A stretch of DNA of 64,000 bases from Sphingomonas parapaucimobilis NBRC 15100 (GCF_000787715.1 NZ_BBPI01000005.1:1-64000); one strand, 5' to 3'. Positions 1-9,144 are shown, counted from the first letter of the stretch. A program made the numbers and translations. Notes: generated by a model not told the origin, from the letters alone.

Positions 1-196
1 TGAAGGGGAGGGGCTAGGCGTGGTTCGATCCCATGTCATCATGCTCTCGCGGAGCTTGCCAGCGTGCTGAGTAGCGCAGCTTGGGTGAGGGATTAAGCAG
101 GCCGTCACTTCCGCCAAGACGAAGTCGGCACAACCCTCTCCCGTCTATGAGGGGCGAGGGGAAAAGCGGTAGGATTGGCTGTCGATCCACTCCGGA
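1..196. repeat. Intergenic stretch with a partial palindromic repeat
   Basis: No convincing gene lies here. Positions 132-162 hold a C-rich block facing a G-rich block (CCCTCTCCC then GGGGCGAGGGG), which looks like the degenerate arm of the long intergenic palindromes seen elsewhere in the window (for example 51625-51719). The window starts inside this spacer, so its full extent is unknown. Confidence 0.35.
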
Positions 197-1027
197 TCAG
201 CCATCCCCCTGCGCAACGGCCCGCCAGATCCACGCCGTGGCTGGCAAGGCAATCCGGTCATGGGAGCGATACCGCGACAGCGCTTCTCGCAAGGCCGCCT
301 CCATCCGCCGCCGTTCCTCAGGGGCGGCCTGTGCCAATGCCCGCGCCGCGGGACCGATTTGCGACAGGAAGGACAGCGCGTCCTCGACCGGATCGTCGCC
401 TTCGCCCACCACATAGTCGAACGGCACGCGGACGGCCCCGTCAGGCCGCCATCCGCTTTCCATCAGCCACGCCCCGACCTGGTCCATGTCGGCAAAGGCA
501 AAGGGACCGGGCAGGTAAGCGTCGTCCTGCGGAGGAGCAATACCGGTCACCGCATCCGCCAGCGTCGCGAAACTGTTGGCGGCCCGTTCCGCAAAGCAGG
601 AAAAGACCAGCCGCGCTCCGTCGCACGCGGCCTGCCGCAAGCTGGCCAGCGCCTCGACGGGATCGGGAAAGAACATCATGCCGTGACGCGAGCATAGCAG
701 ATCGAACGGCCCTTCGGCGGCCGCCACGGCCAGCGCATCGCCGCACTGGAAACGCAGGCCGTCGCCAGACGCCCTGTCCACCCGCGCCTGTGCCACCGCC
801 ACCAATTCCGCCGACAGGTCGACACCCGTCACGCGCAATCCCGGCCGCGCCGCCCGGAGCGCCAGACTGGTTACCCCCGCCCCGCAACCGATATCGAGGG
901 CATGGCCCCGTTCGGGCGCGACCGATGCGATCGCCGCGTCGAGATGACGGGACAGGTCCGCCAGGCTGCGGTCGGTCCGGCGCCATTCCGCGGCCCAGAC
1001 CTCACCGACCCGCCCCCGCCAATCCAT
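197..1027 (-). CDS. Class I SAM-dependent methyltransferase
   Basis: About 276 residues with the Rossmann-type methyltransferase signature: motif I (ALDIGCGAG), an acidic residue after the next strand (VTGVDLS) and a CGDALAVAAAEGPFDLL segment typical of motifs II-IV. It probably transfers a methyl group from S-adenosylmethionine to a small molecule, but nothing identifies the substrate. The frame stays open to 1093, but that upstream ATG falls inside the recA terminator hairpin. The internal ATG at 1027 (MDWRGRVGEVW) is therefore the better start. It lies directly downstream of recA on the same strand but is separated by that terminator, so it is probably transcribed independently or by read-through. 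Confidence 0.8.
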   Translation of the reverse strand: MDWRGRVGEVWAAEWRRTDRSLADLSRHLDAAIASVAPERGHALDIGCGAGVTSLALRAARPGLRVTGVDLSAELVAVAQARVDRASGDGLRFQCGDALAVAAAEGPFDLLCSRHGMMFFPDPVEALASLRQAACDGARLVFSCFAERAANSFATLADAVTGIAPPQDDAYLPGPFAFADMDQVGAWLMESGWRPDGAVRVPFDYVVGEGDDPVEDALSFLSQIGPAARALAQAAPEERRRMEAALREALSRYRSHDRIALPATAWIWRAVAQGDG

Positions 1028-1063
1028 CCCGCCCGTCACGATCCCGCCCCCGGTATTTGCCAG

Positions 1064-1091
1064 CAAAAAGGCCCGCCATTGCTGGCGGGCC
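1064..1091 (-). terminator. Rho-independent terminator of recA
   Basis: A 7-bp G/C stem (1071-1077 with 1084-1090, loop of 6) is followed on the minus strand by a run of T (CTTTTTG). It begins about 10 nt after the recA stop codon. Confidence 0.85.
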
Positions 1092-1099
1092 ATATATTT

Positions 1100-2173
1100 T
1101 TAGATATCATCCTCGGCATCGGGGCCGGTCATCATTTCCTCGGCGACCTTTTCGGTCCGCTGGCGGATCGCCCGTTCCAGCCGGTCGGCCATGTCGGGAT
1201 TGTCGCGCAGGTAATTCTTGGCATTCTCACGCCCCTGCCCGATGCGGACCGAGTCATAGGAGAACCAGCTGCCCGACTTCTCGACCAGCCCCGCCTTGAC
1301 GCCCAGGTCGAGGATCTCGCCGATCTTCGAGATGCCTTCGCCATACATGATGTCGAATTCGACCTGCTTGAACGGCGGTGCGACCTTGTTCTTCACGACC
1401 TTCACGCGAGTCGCGTTGCCGGTCACTTCCTCGCGATCCTTGATCGCACCGGTGCGGCGGATGTCGAGCCGGACCGAGGCATAGAATTTCAGCGCATTGC
1501 CGCCCGTCGTCGTCTCCGGGTTGCCGTACATCACACCGATCTTCATGCGCAGCTGGTTGATGAAGATCACCATGCAGCGCGAGCGGCTGATGGAGCCGGT
1601 CAGCTTGCGAAGCGACTGCGACATCAGGCGGGCCTGAAGGCCGACATGGCTATCGCCCATCTCGCCTTCGATTTCCGCACGCGGCACCAGCGCGGCCACC
1701 GAGTCGACCACCAGCACGTCGATCGCATTCGAGCGGACGAGCGTGTCGGTGATTTCCAGCGCCTGCTCGCCGGTATCCGGCTGCGACACGATCAGTTCGT
1801 CGATGTTGACGCCCAGTTTCTTGGCATAGACGGGATCAAGCGCGTGTTCGGCGTCGACGAAGGCGGCGGTGCCGCCCATCTTCTGTGCCTCGGCGATGAC
1901 GTGCAGCGCCAGTGTGGTCTTGCCCGAGGATTCAGGACCATAGACCTCGATCACGCGGCCACGCGGTAGGCCGCCGACACCGAGCGCGATGTCGAGGCCA
2001 AGCGAGCCGGTCGAGATCGCCTCGACCTGCATCGCTTCCTTCTGGCCCAGCTTCATCGCCGAGCCCTTGCCGAATGCCCGGTCGATCTGGGCGAGTGCGG
2101 CGTCCAGCGCCTTTTGCCGGTCTGCGTTTGCGGTTGCCATGCCTGTTTCGATCACTTTCAGATTGGCGGCCAT
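1100..2173 (-). CDS. recA: Recombinase RecA
   Basis: RecA forms ATP-dependent filaments on single-stranded DNA. It catalyses strand exchange in recombination and triggers LexA self-cleavage in the SOS response. The protein has 357 residues, the normal family length. It shows the Walker A loop GPESSGKTT at about residues 79-87, the L2-region motif with [16 protein letters not shown], and an acidic C-terminal tail (GPDAEDDI). The start at 2173 has a GAGGG Shine-Dalgarno-like sequence upstream; a second in-frame ATG (MATANADRQ) 11 codons later is possible. A LexA box lies 74-88 nt upstream of the start and a strong terminator follows the stop, so the gene is probably monocistronic and SOS-inducible. 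Confidence 0.98.
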   Translation of the reverse strand: MAANLKVIETGMATANADRQKALDAALAQIDRAFGKGSAMKLGQKEAMQVEAISTGSLGLDIALGVGGLPRGRVIEVYGPESSGKTTLALHVIAEAQKMGGTAAFVDAEHALDPVYAKKLGVNIDELIVSQPDTGEQALEITDTLVRSNAIDVLVVDSVAALVPRAEIEGEMGDSHVGLQARLMSQSLRKLTGSISRSRCMVIFINQLRMKIGVMYGNPETTTGGNALKFYASVRLDIRRTGAIKDREEVTGNATRVKVVKNKVAPPFKQVEFDIMYGEGISKIGEILDLGVKAGLVEKSGSWFSYDSVRIGQGRENAKNYLRDNPDMADRLERAIRQRTEKVAEEMMTGPDAEDDI

Positions 2174-2246
2174 CAGATGCTTCCCTCGCTAGACCAAGCT
2201 GGTGGTCCATTCAACGCATCTGCAATGTATGTGTTTTGTTCCATGA

Positions 2247-2261
2247 GAACAAGATGCGAAC
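2247..2261. promoter_or_regulatory. LexA (SOS) box upstream of recA
   Basis: GAAC-N7-GAAC (GTTC-N7-GTTC on the coding strand of recA) is an exact match to the direct-repeat LexA operator established in Alphaproteobacteria. It lies just beyond the ispE stop codon (2267) and upstream of recA, as expected for an autoregulated SOS gene. Confidence 0.85.
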
Positions 2262-2266
2262 AAAGC

Positions 2267-3103
2267 CTATCGCAAAAAAGTCGGCAGCGTCCACCAGCCC
2301 TGTGTACGCGCGGCCTCCGCCGCCGCGTCGCGCGCGCCGGTGTCGCCGAAAATGGCAAAGCAGGTCGCCCCCGATCCCGACATGCGCGCCAGCTCGACGC
2401 CCGGCGCGCTCGCCAGCACGGCGAGCACCGAGTCGATCTGCGGCGCGATGGCGCGGGCGGGCGGCTCCAGGTCGTTGCGCCCCGCCGCCGCGACCGCCAT
2501 CACCGCCCCCTGCCCCAGCGTGCCGCGGTCCACGCCGTCCCAGCGCCCGAACACCGCCGCCGTCGACACGCCGACGCCCGGATTGACCAGCAGCACCGGC
2601 CGCTTGCCCAGCGGCTCCAAGGGTTGGAGGGCATCGCCCTTCCCTTCGCCGCGCGCGGTCTTCCCGAGCAGGCAGGCAGGCACATCCGCGCCCAGTTCCG
2701 CCGCCAGCGCGAACAGCGCGGGATCATCGGTCGCGACGCCGTGCAGCCGCGCAAGCGCGCGCAAGGTTGCCGCCGCATCCGCCGAACCACCGCCAATGCC
2801 GGAGGCAACGGGCAAATGCTTGTCGAGGGTAATCGCATGGGCATCGCCCACGCCGAACTGCGCACCGAAACCGCGCGCCGCGCGCATGACGAGATTGTCG
2901 TCCTGCGACTCGCCCGCCAGCACGGCCGCAAACGGCCCGGTCAGCGTAAGGCTGGAGCTGTCCGCCCGCTCGACCGTGACGACATCGCCGTCACGGCAAA
3001 AGGCGAACAGCGTCTCCAGCTCATGATAACCATCGTCACGACGACGACGCACATGGAGCGCCAGGTTGATCTTGGCCGGGGCGGTTTCGACGATCGCGGT
3101 CAT
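2267..3103 (-). CDS. ispE: 4-diphosphocytidyl-2-C-methyl-D-erythritol kinase
   Basis: IspE phosphorylates CDP-methylerythritol in the non-mevalonate (MEP) route to isoprenoids. It belongs to the GHMP kinase superfamily. The sequence has the N-terminal substrate motif PAKINLALHV, the GHMP glycine-rich loop PVASGIGGGSADAA, and a C-terminal MSGSGATCFAIF segment. The chosen start (MTAIVETAPAKINL) gives 278 residues, a normal length; a GGGATGG sequence sits where a ribosome-binding site should. It lies 41 nt downstream of the TPR gene on the same strand and is followed by the recA promoter region. Confidence 0.93.
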   Translation of the reverse strand: MTAIVETAPAKINLALHVRRRRDDGYHELETLFAFCRDGDVVTVERADSSSLTLTGPFAAVLAGESQDDNLVMRAARGFGAQFGVGDAHAITLDKHLPVASGIGGGSADAAATLRALARLHGVATDDPALFALAAELGADVPACLLGKTARGEGKGDALQPLEPLGKRPVLLVNPGVGVSTAAVFGRWDGVDRGTLGQGAVMAVAAAGRNDLEPPARAIAPQIDSVLAVLASAPGVELARMSGSGATCFAIFGDTGARDAAAEAARTQGWWTLPTFLR

Positions 3104-3144
3104 GCCCATCCCATGCGTCGCAAGCGCGCTCTCGGCAAGGCCGG

Positions 3145-4758
3145 TCAGCCCGCGATCTTTGCGGCCAGCCTGGCCTGCTCCGCAGCATCCGCCGTCAGGG
3201 CCGCCGCGCGCCAGGCATAACGTGCCTCGTAACGCCGCCCCAGCGCCCAATAGATGTCGCCGAGATGGTCGTTGATCTCGCTATTGGCGGGTTCGGCCAT
3301 GGCAGCGCGCTCAACCAACGGCAGACCGCGCTTGGTCTGTCCCGCCTTGAAATAGGCCCAGCCGAGCGAATCGGTGATCGACGCATCGTCGGGAGCCAGC
3401 TTGCTCGCCTTTTCGAGCAGCGCGAGCGAGCCGGGCACGTCCTTGCCCCGCTCGATCCGGGCATAACCCAGATAGTTGAGCGCCAGCGGCTGGTCCGGGC
3501 CGAGTTCGACCGCCTTGGCCAGCGCAACATCCGCCTCACCCTTGCGCCCGGCCTGGTCGAGCGCCCCGCCATATTGCAGCCATGCCGCCCAGGGCAGTGC
3601 AGGGTCGGCGCGGGTTACGCGTTCATACCAGGGCACCGCGTCGGCCGGGCGCTTGGCGGCGATCAACTGGTCGGCATAGACCTGCCAGTCGTCGAGGCTG
3701 GACTCCTTCGCGGTCGCCAGCCCCTGTGCCAGCATCAGTGCCTCGCCCTGCCGCCCCGCCTCGGCGAGCAGGCCGATGCGGACGATCGCGGCGCGGTGTG
3801 CAAAGGCGCCACCCGGGCGCACGTCCCTGATCGCGGCGATGGCGGCATCCCAGGCCTCGTCCTTCGACAGGGCCTCGGCCATGATCAGCCGGGCGCGGTC
3901 ATTGTCGGGGTCCGCGATCAGGGCGGTGCGGGTCAATGCGATGACCAGCGGGCGCGGCCCCTCGCTCGCCAGCTCGGCGCCGATCCGCACCAGCAGTCGC
4001 GACACGCCGAACCCGAGGTCCGGTTTGGCGCCCAGCGCCCTGCGATCGGCCAGGACGAGGGGATCGCTGAGCAGCGCGCGGGCATCGGCTTCGTCGCCAC
4101 GCCCCGCCATGATCTCGGCCGCCGCGATCCGAGTGTCGGGCGCGGCGCGCATCGTCTCCAGCAGGACGCGGACCGAGGCCGGGTCGATCCGCTTGCTCGC
4201 CAGCGCGAGAAGGATGCGATGCTCGTCGGCCAGCCGCTTGGCCACCGGTTCCTTGCCCGCACTGTCGAGGCCGGGCTCGACCGGTTGCTTGCGGTCCCAC
4301 GCCGCCCAGGCACGCAAGGTCGGCGAGAGGATGCGCAATGCGCCGCCATCGATCCGCTTCAGCGCCGCGTCATAGCCCGCCCGGTCACCTTTACGCGCCG
4401 CGATCGCCAGGTCGAGCAGCGCCACGTCGAGCGGCGCGACATTCTCGGCCTCCATCACCCGCGCGGATTTCAGGGCCAACGGCATGTCGCCGCTGGTCAT
4501 CGCCTCGCGATAGGCACGCACCGCGACCGCCGGATCGTCCGGCCAGCCCGCCAGCGCGATCGCGTAGTCGCCGCTTGCGGCCGTCGCGCGCCCTTCCGAC
4601 GCGGCCACCCGCGCCGCCAGATAGGCCGATAGCGGCGAGCGGGGCACCTCCACCGCCGCCAGCGCAGGCACGGACCAGCAGGCCCCGACCAGCAACACCC
4701 CGGTCAGGGCACGCAGAAACGAACGCTTACATATTGGGATAATTGGGTCCTCCGCCAC
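3145..4758 (-). CDS. Exported tetratricopeptide-repeat protein
   Basis: 537 residues with a likely Sec signal peptide: a basic stretch (CKRSFLRA) followed by the hydrophobic LTGVLLVGACWSVPALA with an Ala-X-Ala-like cleavage site. The mature part is alpha-helical and Ala/Asp-rich. Its C-terminal half has clear TPR signatures (PLALNYLGYARIERG, ITDSLGWAYFKAGQ, NDHLGDIYWALGR). Such proteins act as periplasmic scaffolds; the partner is unknown. The start overlaps the 3' end of the ETF-QO gene by about 32 bp, suggesting translational coupling. No enzymatic motif is visible. Confidence 0.8.
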   Translation of the reverse strand: MAEDPIIPICKRSFLRALTGVLLVGACWSVPALAAVEVPRSPLSAYLAARVAASEGRATAASGDYAIALAGWPDDPAVAVRAYREAMTSGDMPLALKSARVMEAENVAPLDVALLDLAIAARKGDRAGYDAALKRIDGGALRILSPTLRAWAAWDRKQPVEPGLDSAGKEPVAKRLADEHRILLALASKRIDPASVRVLLETMRAAPDTRIAAAEIMAGRGDEADARALLSDPLVLADRRALGAKPDLGFGVSRLLVRIGAELASEGPRPLVIALTRTALIADPDNDRARLIMAEALSKDEAWDAAIAAIRDVRPGGAFAHRAAIVRIGLLAEAGRQGEALMLAQGLATAKESSLDDWQVYADQLIAAKRPADAVPWYERVTRADPALPWAAWLQYGGALDQAGRKGEADVALAKAVELGPDQPLALNYLGYARIERGKDVPGSLALLEKASKLAPDDASITDSLGWAYFKAGQTKRGLPLVERAAMAEPANSEINDHLGDIYWALGRRYEARYAWRAAALTADAAEQARLAAKIAG

Positions 4759-6382
4759 CTTCCGGCACGACCCAGTTGATGTTCTGGGTCGGATCCTTGA
4801 TGTCGCACGTCTTGCAGTGGACGCAGTTCTGGGCGTTGATCACGAATTTCGGATCGCCCTCTTCCACGCCCACCACCTCGTAAACACCGGCCGGACAGTA
4901 GCGTTGCGCGGGTTCGTCGAACAAGGGCAGGTTGTGTTCGATCGGCACATCCGCGTTCTTCAGGGTCAGGTGGACCGGCTGGTCCTCCTCGTGATTGGTG
5001 TTCGACAGGAATACCGAGGACAGGCGGTCGAAGGTCAGCACGCCATCGGGCTTGGGATAGTCGGGCTTCTTCACCTGATCCTTGCGCCACAGGCTTTCGT
5101 GATCGGGCTTGTGCTTCATGGTGAAGGGCATCTTCAGGCCCAAATGCTCGGCCCACATGGTCGCGCCCGCCAGCCCGGAACCCAGCGTGTCGCCATATTT
5201 CTTGACCAGCGGCACGACGTTGCGGACGGTCGACAGTTCCTTGTAGAGCCAGGACGCGCGGAACGCCTCCGGGTAATCGGTCAGTTCGTCGCCCTCGCGC
5301 CCTGCCTGCACGGCGGCAAAAGCGGCTTCGGCGGCCAGCATCGCCGACTTCATCGCGCCGTGCGTGCCCTTGATCCGCGGCACGTTGAGGAAGCCCGCCG
5401 AACAGCCGACCAGCACGCCGCCGGGGAAGGTCAGTTTGGGGATCGCCTGAAGCCCGCCGTCATTGATCGCCCGCGCGCCGTAGGAGACGCGCTTGCCGCC
5501 CTTCAGCAATTCGGCGATGACCGGATGGGTCTTCCACTTCTGCATCTCCTGGAACGGGGAGATATAGGGGTTGGTATAGTTCAGCCACGTCACGAAGCCG
5601 AGCGCCACCTGCCCGCCCGCCTGGTGATAGATGAAGCCGCCGCCATTGGCGTCATGGCCCAGCGGCCAGCCTTGCGTATGGATCACCCGGCCCGGCACAT
5701 GCTTGGCGGGGTCGATGTCCCACAGCTCCTTGATACCGAGACCATAGACCTGCGGCTGGCTGTCACGGGCCAGATCGAACTGACGGATGATCTCCTTGGA
5801 CAGGTGACCGCGAACGCCCTCGGCGAAGAAGGTGTATTTGGCGTGCAGCTCCAACCCCGGCTGATAGTCGGGCTTGCGTGTTCCGTCGCGCGCGATGCCC
5901 ATGTCGCCGGTCGCGACGCCCTTCACCCGGCCATCCTCATGGAACAGGATTTCGGCGGCGGCGAAACCGGGGAAGATCTCGACGCCCAGTTCCTCGGCCT
6001 TGCCCGCCAGCCAGCGGCACAGATTGCCGAGACTCCCGGTGTAGGTGCCCTTGTTGTGCATGAAGGGCGGGGTCAGCGCGTGCGGCAGGTTGCGATGCTT
6101 GCCCGCGCTCAGGATCCAGTGGAGATTCTCGGTCACCGGCACCTCGGCCAGCGGACAGCCATCCTCGCGCCAGTCGGGCAGCAGTTCGTCGAGCGCGATC
6201 GGGTCGATCACCGCGCCCGACAGGATATGCGCGCCGACCTCCGATCCCTTTTCTAGGACGCAAACGGCGAGTTCTCCGCCCTGTTCGGCCGCCAGCTGTT
6301 TCAGGCGGATCGCCGCCGACAGGCCCGCCGGACCCGCGCCGACGATCACCACGTCATAGGGCATCGATTCGCGTTCGCTCAT
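4727..6382 (-). CDS. Electron-transfer flavoprotein-ubiquinone oxidoreductase
   Basis: This enzyme passes electrons from electron-transfer flavoprotein (fed by acyl-CoA dehydrogenases) to ubiquinone at the inner membrane. The N-terminus has the FAD-binding motif VVIVGAGPAGLSAAIRL. The C-terminus has the 4Fe-4S ligands in NAQNCVHCKTCDIKDP, preceded by CPAGVYEVV. From the ATG at 6382 (MSERESMPYDVV) it has 551 residues, typical for the family; the frame is open further upstream, but the added sequence is unlike the family and a GAGGAT ribosome-binding sequence precedes 6382. It is divergent from the UDG-like gene, with a 16-bp palindrome in between. Confidence 0.95.
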   Translation of the reverse strand: MSERESMPYDVVIVGAGPAGLSAAIRLKQLAAEQGGELAVCVLEKGSEVGAHILSGAVIDPIALDELLPDWREDGCPLAEVPVTENLHWILSAGKHRNLPHALTPPFMHNKGTYTGSLGNLCRWLAGKAEELGVEIFPGFAAAEILFHEDGRVKGVATGDMGIARDGTRKPDYQPGLELHAKYTFFAEGVRGHLSKEIIRQFDLARDSQPQVYGLGIKELWDIDPAKHVPGRVIHTQGWPLGHDANGGGFIYHQAGGQVALGFVTWLNYTNPYISPFQEMQKWKTHPVIAELLKGGKRVSYGARAINDGGLQAIPKLTFPGGVLVGCSAGFLNVPRIKGTHGAMKSAMLAAEAAFAAVQAGREGDELTDYPEAFRASWLYKELSTVRNVVPLVKKYGDTLGSGLAGATMWAEHLGLKMPFTMKHKPDHESLWRKDQVKKPDYPKPDGVLTFDRLSSVFLSNTNHEEDQPVHLTLKNADVPIEHNLPLFDEPAQRYCPAGVYEVVGVEEGDPKFVINAQNCVHCKTCDIKDPTQNINWVVPEGGGGPNYPNM

Positions 6383-6486
6383 GGCATCCTCGCATCTGGT
6401 CCGCGCCCTGCCATACCGGCCCGCTTCGTACGGGTTCGTCCGGGCGCGGACGGGAAACATCTTGTCCCGACCGTCGATCCGACAGA

Positions 6487-6502
6487 TTGACGCGCACGTC
6501 AA
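6487..6502. promoter_or_regulatory. 16-bp palindrome between ETF-QO and UDG-like genes
   Basis: TTGACG-CGCA-CGTCAA is a perfect 6-bp dyad with a 4-bp centre, 105 bp upstream of the ETF-QO start. It resembles operators of MerR-family LiuR-type regulators, which are known to control electron-transfer flavoprotein and acyl-CoA degradation genes in proteobacteria. The assignment to a regulator is inference. Its left half could also serve as a -35 element for the plus-strand gene. Confidence 0.45.
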
Positions 6503-6520
6503 CCTTGCAGCATGGGCTTA

Positions 6521-6532
6521 CCCCATATGGGG
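6521..6532. repeat. 12-bp perfect palindrome
   Basis: CCCCATATGGGG is a perfect palindrome ten bases upstream of the ATG at 6542. It could be an operator or form a small hairpin near the ribosome-binding region of the UDG-like gene. No regulator is recognised. Confidence 0.35.
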
Positions 6533-6541
6533 GCTCTTCCA

Positions 6542-7282
6542 ATGTTCGACACCGCACCGCTCGACGGTGCCCTCGCGGCCAGCATACTCGACTGGTGGCA
6601 CGATGCGGGCGTCGACCTGCTGGTCGAGGACGAACCCCGCGACTGGAGCGCGCCCGAGCCTGTGCGGGCACCCCGCGTCATGCCGGGCCAGCCCCCAGCC
6701 GCCCCCCCCGTTGCCACTTCGGTCGCGTCCCTGCCCGACACACTGGAAGCGTTCCTGGCCTGGCGGCTGTCCGATGCCGCGCCGGAGGCGTCGTGGGACG
6801 GCATTTCGCTGACCGCGACCGGCCCGGCCGACGCCGCGCTGATGGTGCTGGTCGACTGCCCCGACCGCGATGACGGCGATGCGGGCCAGATCCTGTCGGG
6901 TGCGCCGGGGCGGCTGTTCGACCGGATGCTCGCCGCCATGGGCCTGTCGCGCGAGACGGTGCATATCGCCTCGGTCTGCGCGCGGCGGCCGATCGCGGGC
7001 CGTACGCCCGCCGGACTGGAGACGCGGCTGGCCGAGATCGCGCTGCACCATGTCGCGCTCATCGCCCCGCGCCGGCTGCTTCTGCTAGGCAATGCGGCGA
7101 GCCGTGCCGTGCTCGGGACCGAATTGACCGACGCACGCGGACATTCCCATGCCATTGACCATAAAAGCGGAAAAAGCACGGCCGTCGCCACCTTCCATCC
7201 GCGCTTCCTGATCGAGAAGCCGATGGCGAAGGCGGAAAGCTGGAAAGACTTGCAAAGGGTCATGGGGGATTTGCGCGCATGA
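6542..7282 (+). CDS. Degenerate uracil-DNA glycosylase superfamily protein
   Basis: 246 residues from the ATG at 6542. The C-terminal two thirds follow the family 4 uracil-DNA glycosylase layout: GAPGRLFDRMLAAMGLSR, then VHIASVCARRP, then a LLLLGNAASRAVLG strand, then TFHPRFLIEKPMAKAESWKDLQ. The catalytic GEAPG loop is replaced by a VDCPDRDDG segment, and most Cys ligands of the family's 4Fe-4S cluster are absent. Base-excision activity is therefore doubtful; it may bind DNA or recognise another lesion. Its stop overlaps the start of the lytic transglycosylase gene (ATGA), so the two are probably co-transcribed. Confidence 0.7.
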   Translation: MFDTAPLDGALAASILDWWHDAGVDLLVEDEPRDWSAPEPVRAPRVMPGQPPAAPPVATSVASLPDTLEAFLAWRLSDAAPEASWDGISLTATGPADAALMVLVDCPDRDDGDAGQILSGAPGRLFDRMLAAMGLSRETVHIASVCARRPIAGRTPAGLETRLAEIALHHVALIAPRRLLLLGNAASRAVLGTELTDARGHSHAIDHKSGKSTAVATFHPRFLIEKPMAKAESWKDLQRVMGDLRA

Positions 7283-9144
7283 AACTGGGCCGGACGATCG
7301 CGAAGGGCGCGACCATCGGGGCTTTGTTGACGGTCATCGGTAGTGCGGCCCTGGCTGCCGAACCCGGCTCCAACGCCGACGTCCGCAGCCCTGCCGCGCT
7401 CAAGGCCCCGCCCGCCATCCCCGCGCTGCTCGATGCCGATCAGAAGGCGGGCTATATGCGCGTCTTCGCCGCGATCCGGGACAGCCGCTGGACCGACGCG
7501 CAACTGGAACTGGACTCGCTCAAGCCCGGTCCGCTCCATGCCATCGCGCGCGCCGAACTCTACACCGCCAAGGGGTCCCCCAGGGTCGATGTCGAGCGGC
7601 TGGTCGCCCTGCTGAACGAAGCGCCCGAACTGCCCCAGGCCGAACAGCTGGCCCGCCTCGCCCGCTCGCGCGGCGCGCATGACCTGCCACCCCTGCCCGA
7701 AGCGCATACGCTGATCTGGCAGGACGGCGCCCCGCGCCGCACCCGCGCCAAGAGCGTGCGCAGCGATCAGATCGCCGCCGATCTGGCCGTGAGGATGCAG
7801 CCCTTCGTCAAGGCGGACGACGGCCCCTCCGCCCGCGCGCTGCTCGAATCGACGCAAGGCCTGTCGCCCGAGGCGCTGACCGAATGGCAGCAGAAGGTCG
7901 CGTGGATCTATTTCCTCAGCGGCGACGATACCAATGCCCGTATCCTGGCGGCGCAGGCCGCCGAAGGGTCGGGCGACTGGGCCGTCCAGGGCCGCTGGAC
8001 CGTCGCCCTGTCGGCGTGGCGGCAGAATGACTGCCAGGCCGCCGCGACCGCCTTCGAGGGGACGGCGGCGCGCGCCACGGACGTCGATCTGCGCGCCGCT
8101 GCGCTGTATTGGGCCGCACGCGCCGACATGGTGTGCGGCCGCCCCGACAAGATCGAGGGCCGCCTGCGCTCCGCCTCGCAGTTCCGCGAAAGCTTCTACG
8201 GCCAGCTCGCTCGGCAGGCACTGGGAATGCGCGGCGATCGCGAACCCAGGGGACAGCTGGTCGCGACGGACTGGGCCGCGCTGGACCGTCGCCCCAATAT
8301 CCTGGTGGCCGCAGCGCTGGTCGAAGTCGGCGAAACCGACCTCGCCGATCAGGTGATCCGCCAGCAGGCGCGGATCGGCCAGCCGTCCGAGTTCCGCAGC
8401 CTCGTCCGCCTGGCCGAATCGCTCGACCTGCCCGCGACCACCGTCTGGCTGGCACATAACTGCCCGGCCGGTGTCACCGCCACGGCCGAGGCGCGCTATC
8501 CGACGCCCAGCTGGAAGCCCGACAGCGGCTGGCGTGTCGACAAGGCGCTGGTCTATGCCCACACCCTCCAGGAGAGCGGTTTCCGCAACAAGGTGGTCAG
8601 CCCGGCGGGCGCCTATGGCCTGATGCAGATCATGCCCGCCGCCGCGACCGATTTCGCACGTGAGCGCGGCGTATCGATCGACCGCAGCGCCCTGACCAAG
8701 CCGTCGACCAACATGGATATCGGCCAGCGCCATCTGGAGCGGCTGCGCGACATGACCGGCGTGACCGGCGGCCTGCTGCCCAAGGTGATCGCGGCCTATA
8801 ATGCCGGGCCGAAGCCGGTGGGCGAATGGAACAGCCTGGTCCGCGACAATGGCGATCCGCTGCTCTATATCGAGAGCATCCCCTATTGGGAGACGCGCGG
8901 ATACGTCACCATGGTCCTGCGCAATTACTGGATGTATGAGAGCCAGACCGGCAAGCCGAAGTCGCCCAGCCGCGCGGCGCTGGCGCAAGGCCTGTGGCCG
9001 CGCTTTCCTGGCCTGCCGGGCGCCTCGGCGATCCGCCTGCAACGCCCGAACGTCGCACAGGCGAGCGTGACGCCCAAGAGGACCCTCGCCCTGAATGCGA
9101 CGGTCAGCCCGCAGTCGAATACGACGATGCCTCAGGCGAATTGA
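7279..9144 (+). CDS. Soluble lytic murein transglycosylase (Slt70-like)
   Basis: 621 residues. An N-terminal signal peptide (MKLGRTIAKGATIGALLTVIGSAALAA region) directs export. A long alpha-helical superhelical region is followed by a C-terminal SLT goose-lysozyme-like domain with the motifs ESGFRNKVVSPAGAYGLMQIMP and VIAAYNAGP; the catalytic Glu is at about residue 432. It cleaves the MurNAc-GlcNAc bond of peptidoglycan with formation of 1,6-anhydroMurNAc. It starts 4 nt inside the preceding gene. A patch of dispersed repeats follows the stop. Confidence 0.93.
   Translation: MKLGRTIAKGATIGALLTVIGSAALAAEPGSNADVRSPAALKAPPAIPALLDADQKAGYMRVFAAIRDSRWTDAQLELDSLKPGPLHAIARAELYTAKGSPRVDVERLVALLNEAPELPQAEQLARLARSRGAHDLPPLPEAHTLIWQDGAPRRTRAKSVRSDQIAADLAVRMQPFVKADDGPSARALLESTQGLSPEALTEWQQKVAWIYFLSGDDTNARILAAQAAEGSGDWAVQGRWTVALSAWRQNDCQAAATAFEGTAARATDVDLRAAALYWAARADMVCGRPDKIEGRLRSASQFRESFYGQLARQALGMRGDREPRGQLVATDWAALDRRPNILVAAALVEVGETDLADQVIRQQARIGQPSEFRSLVRLAESLDLPATTVWLAHNCPAGVTATAEARYPTPSWKPDSGWRVDKALVYAHTLQESGFRNKVVSPAGAYGLMQIMPAAATDFARERGVSIDRSALTKPSTNMDIGQRHLERLRDMTGVTGGLLPKVIAAYNAGPKPVGEWNSLVRDNGDPLLYIESIPYWETRGYVTMVLRNYWMYESQTGKPKSPSRAALAQGLWPRFPGLPGASAIRLQRPNVAQASVTPKRTLALNATVSPQSNTTMPQAN

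Noticed and set aside
1028..1093. N-terminal extension of the methyltransferase gene to 1093
   Set aside because: The extra codons lie within the recA terminator hairpin and its flank; the start at 1027 gives a normal N-terminus.
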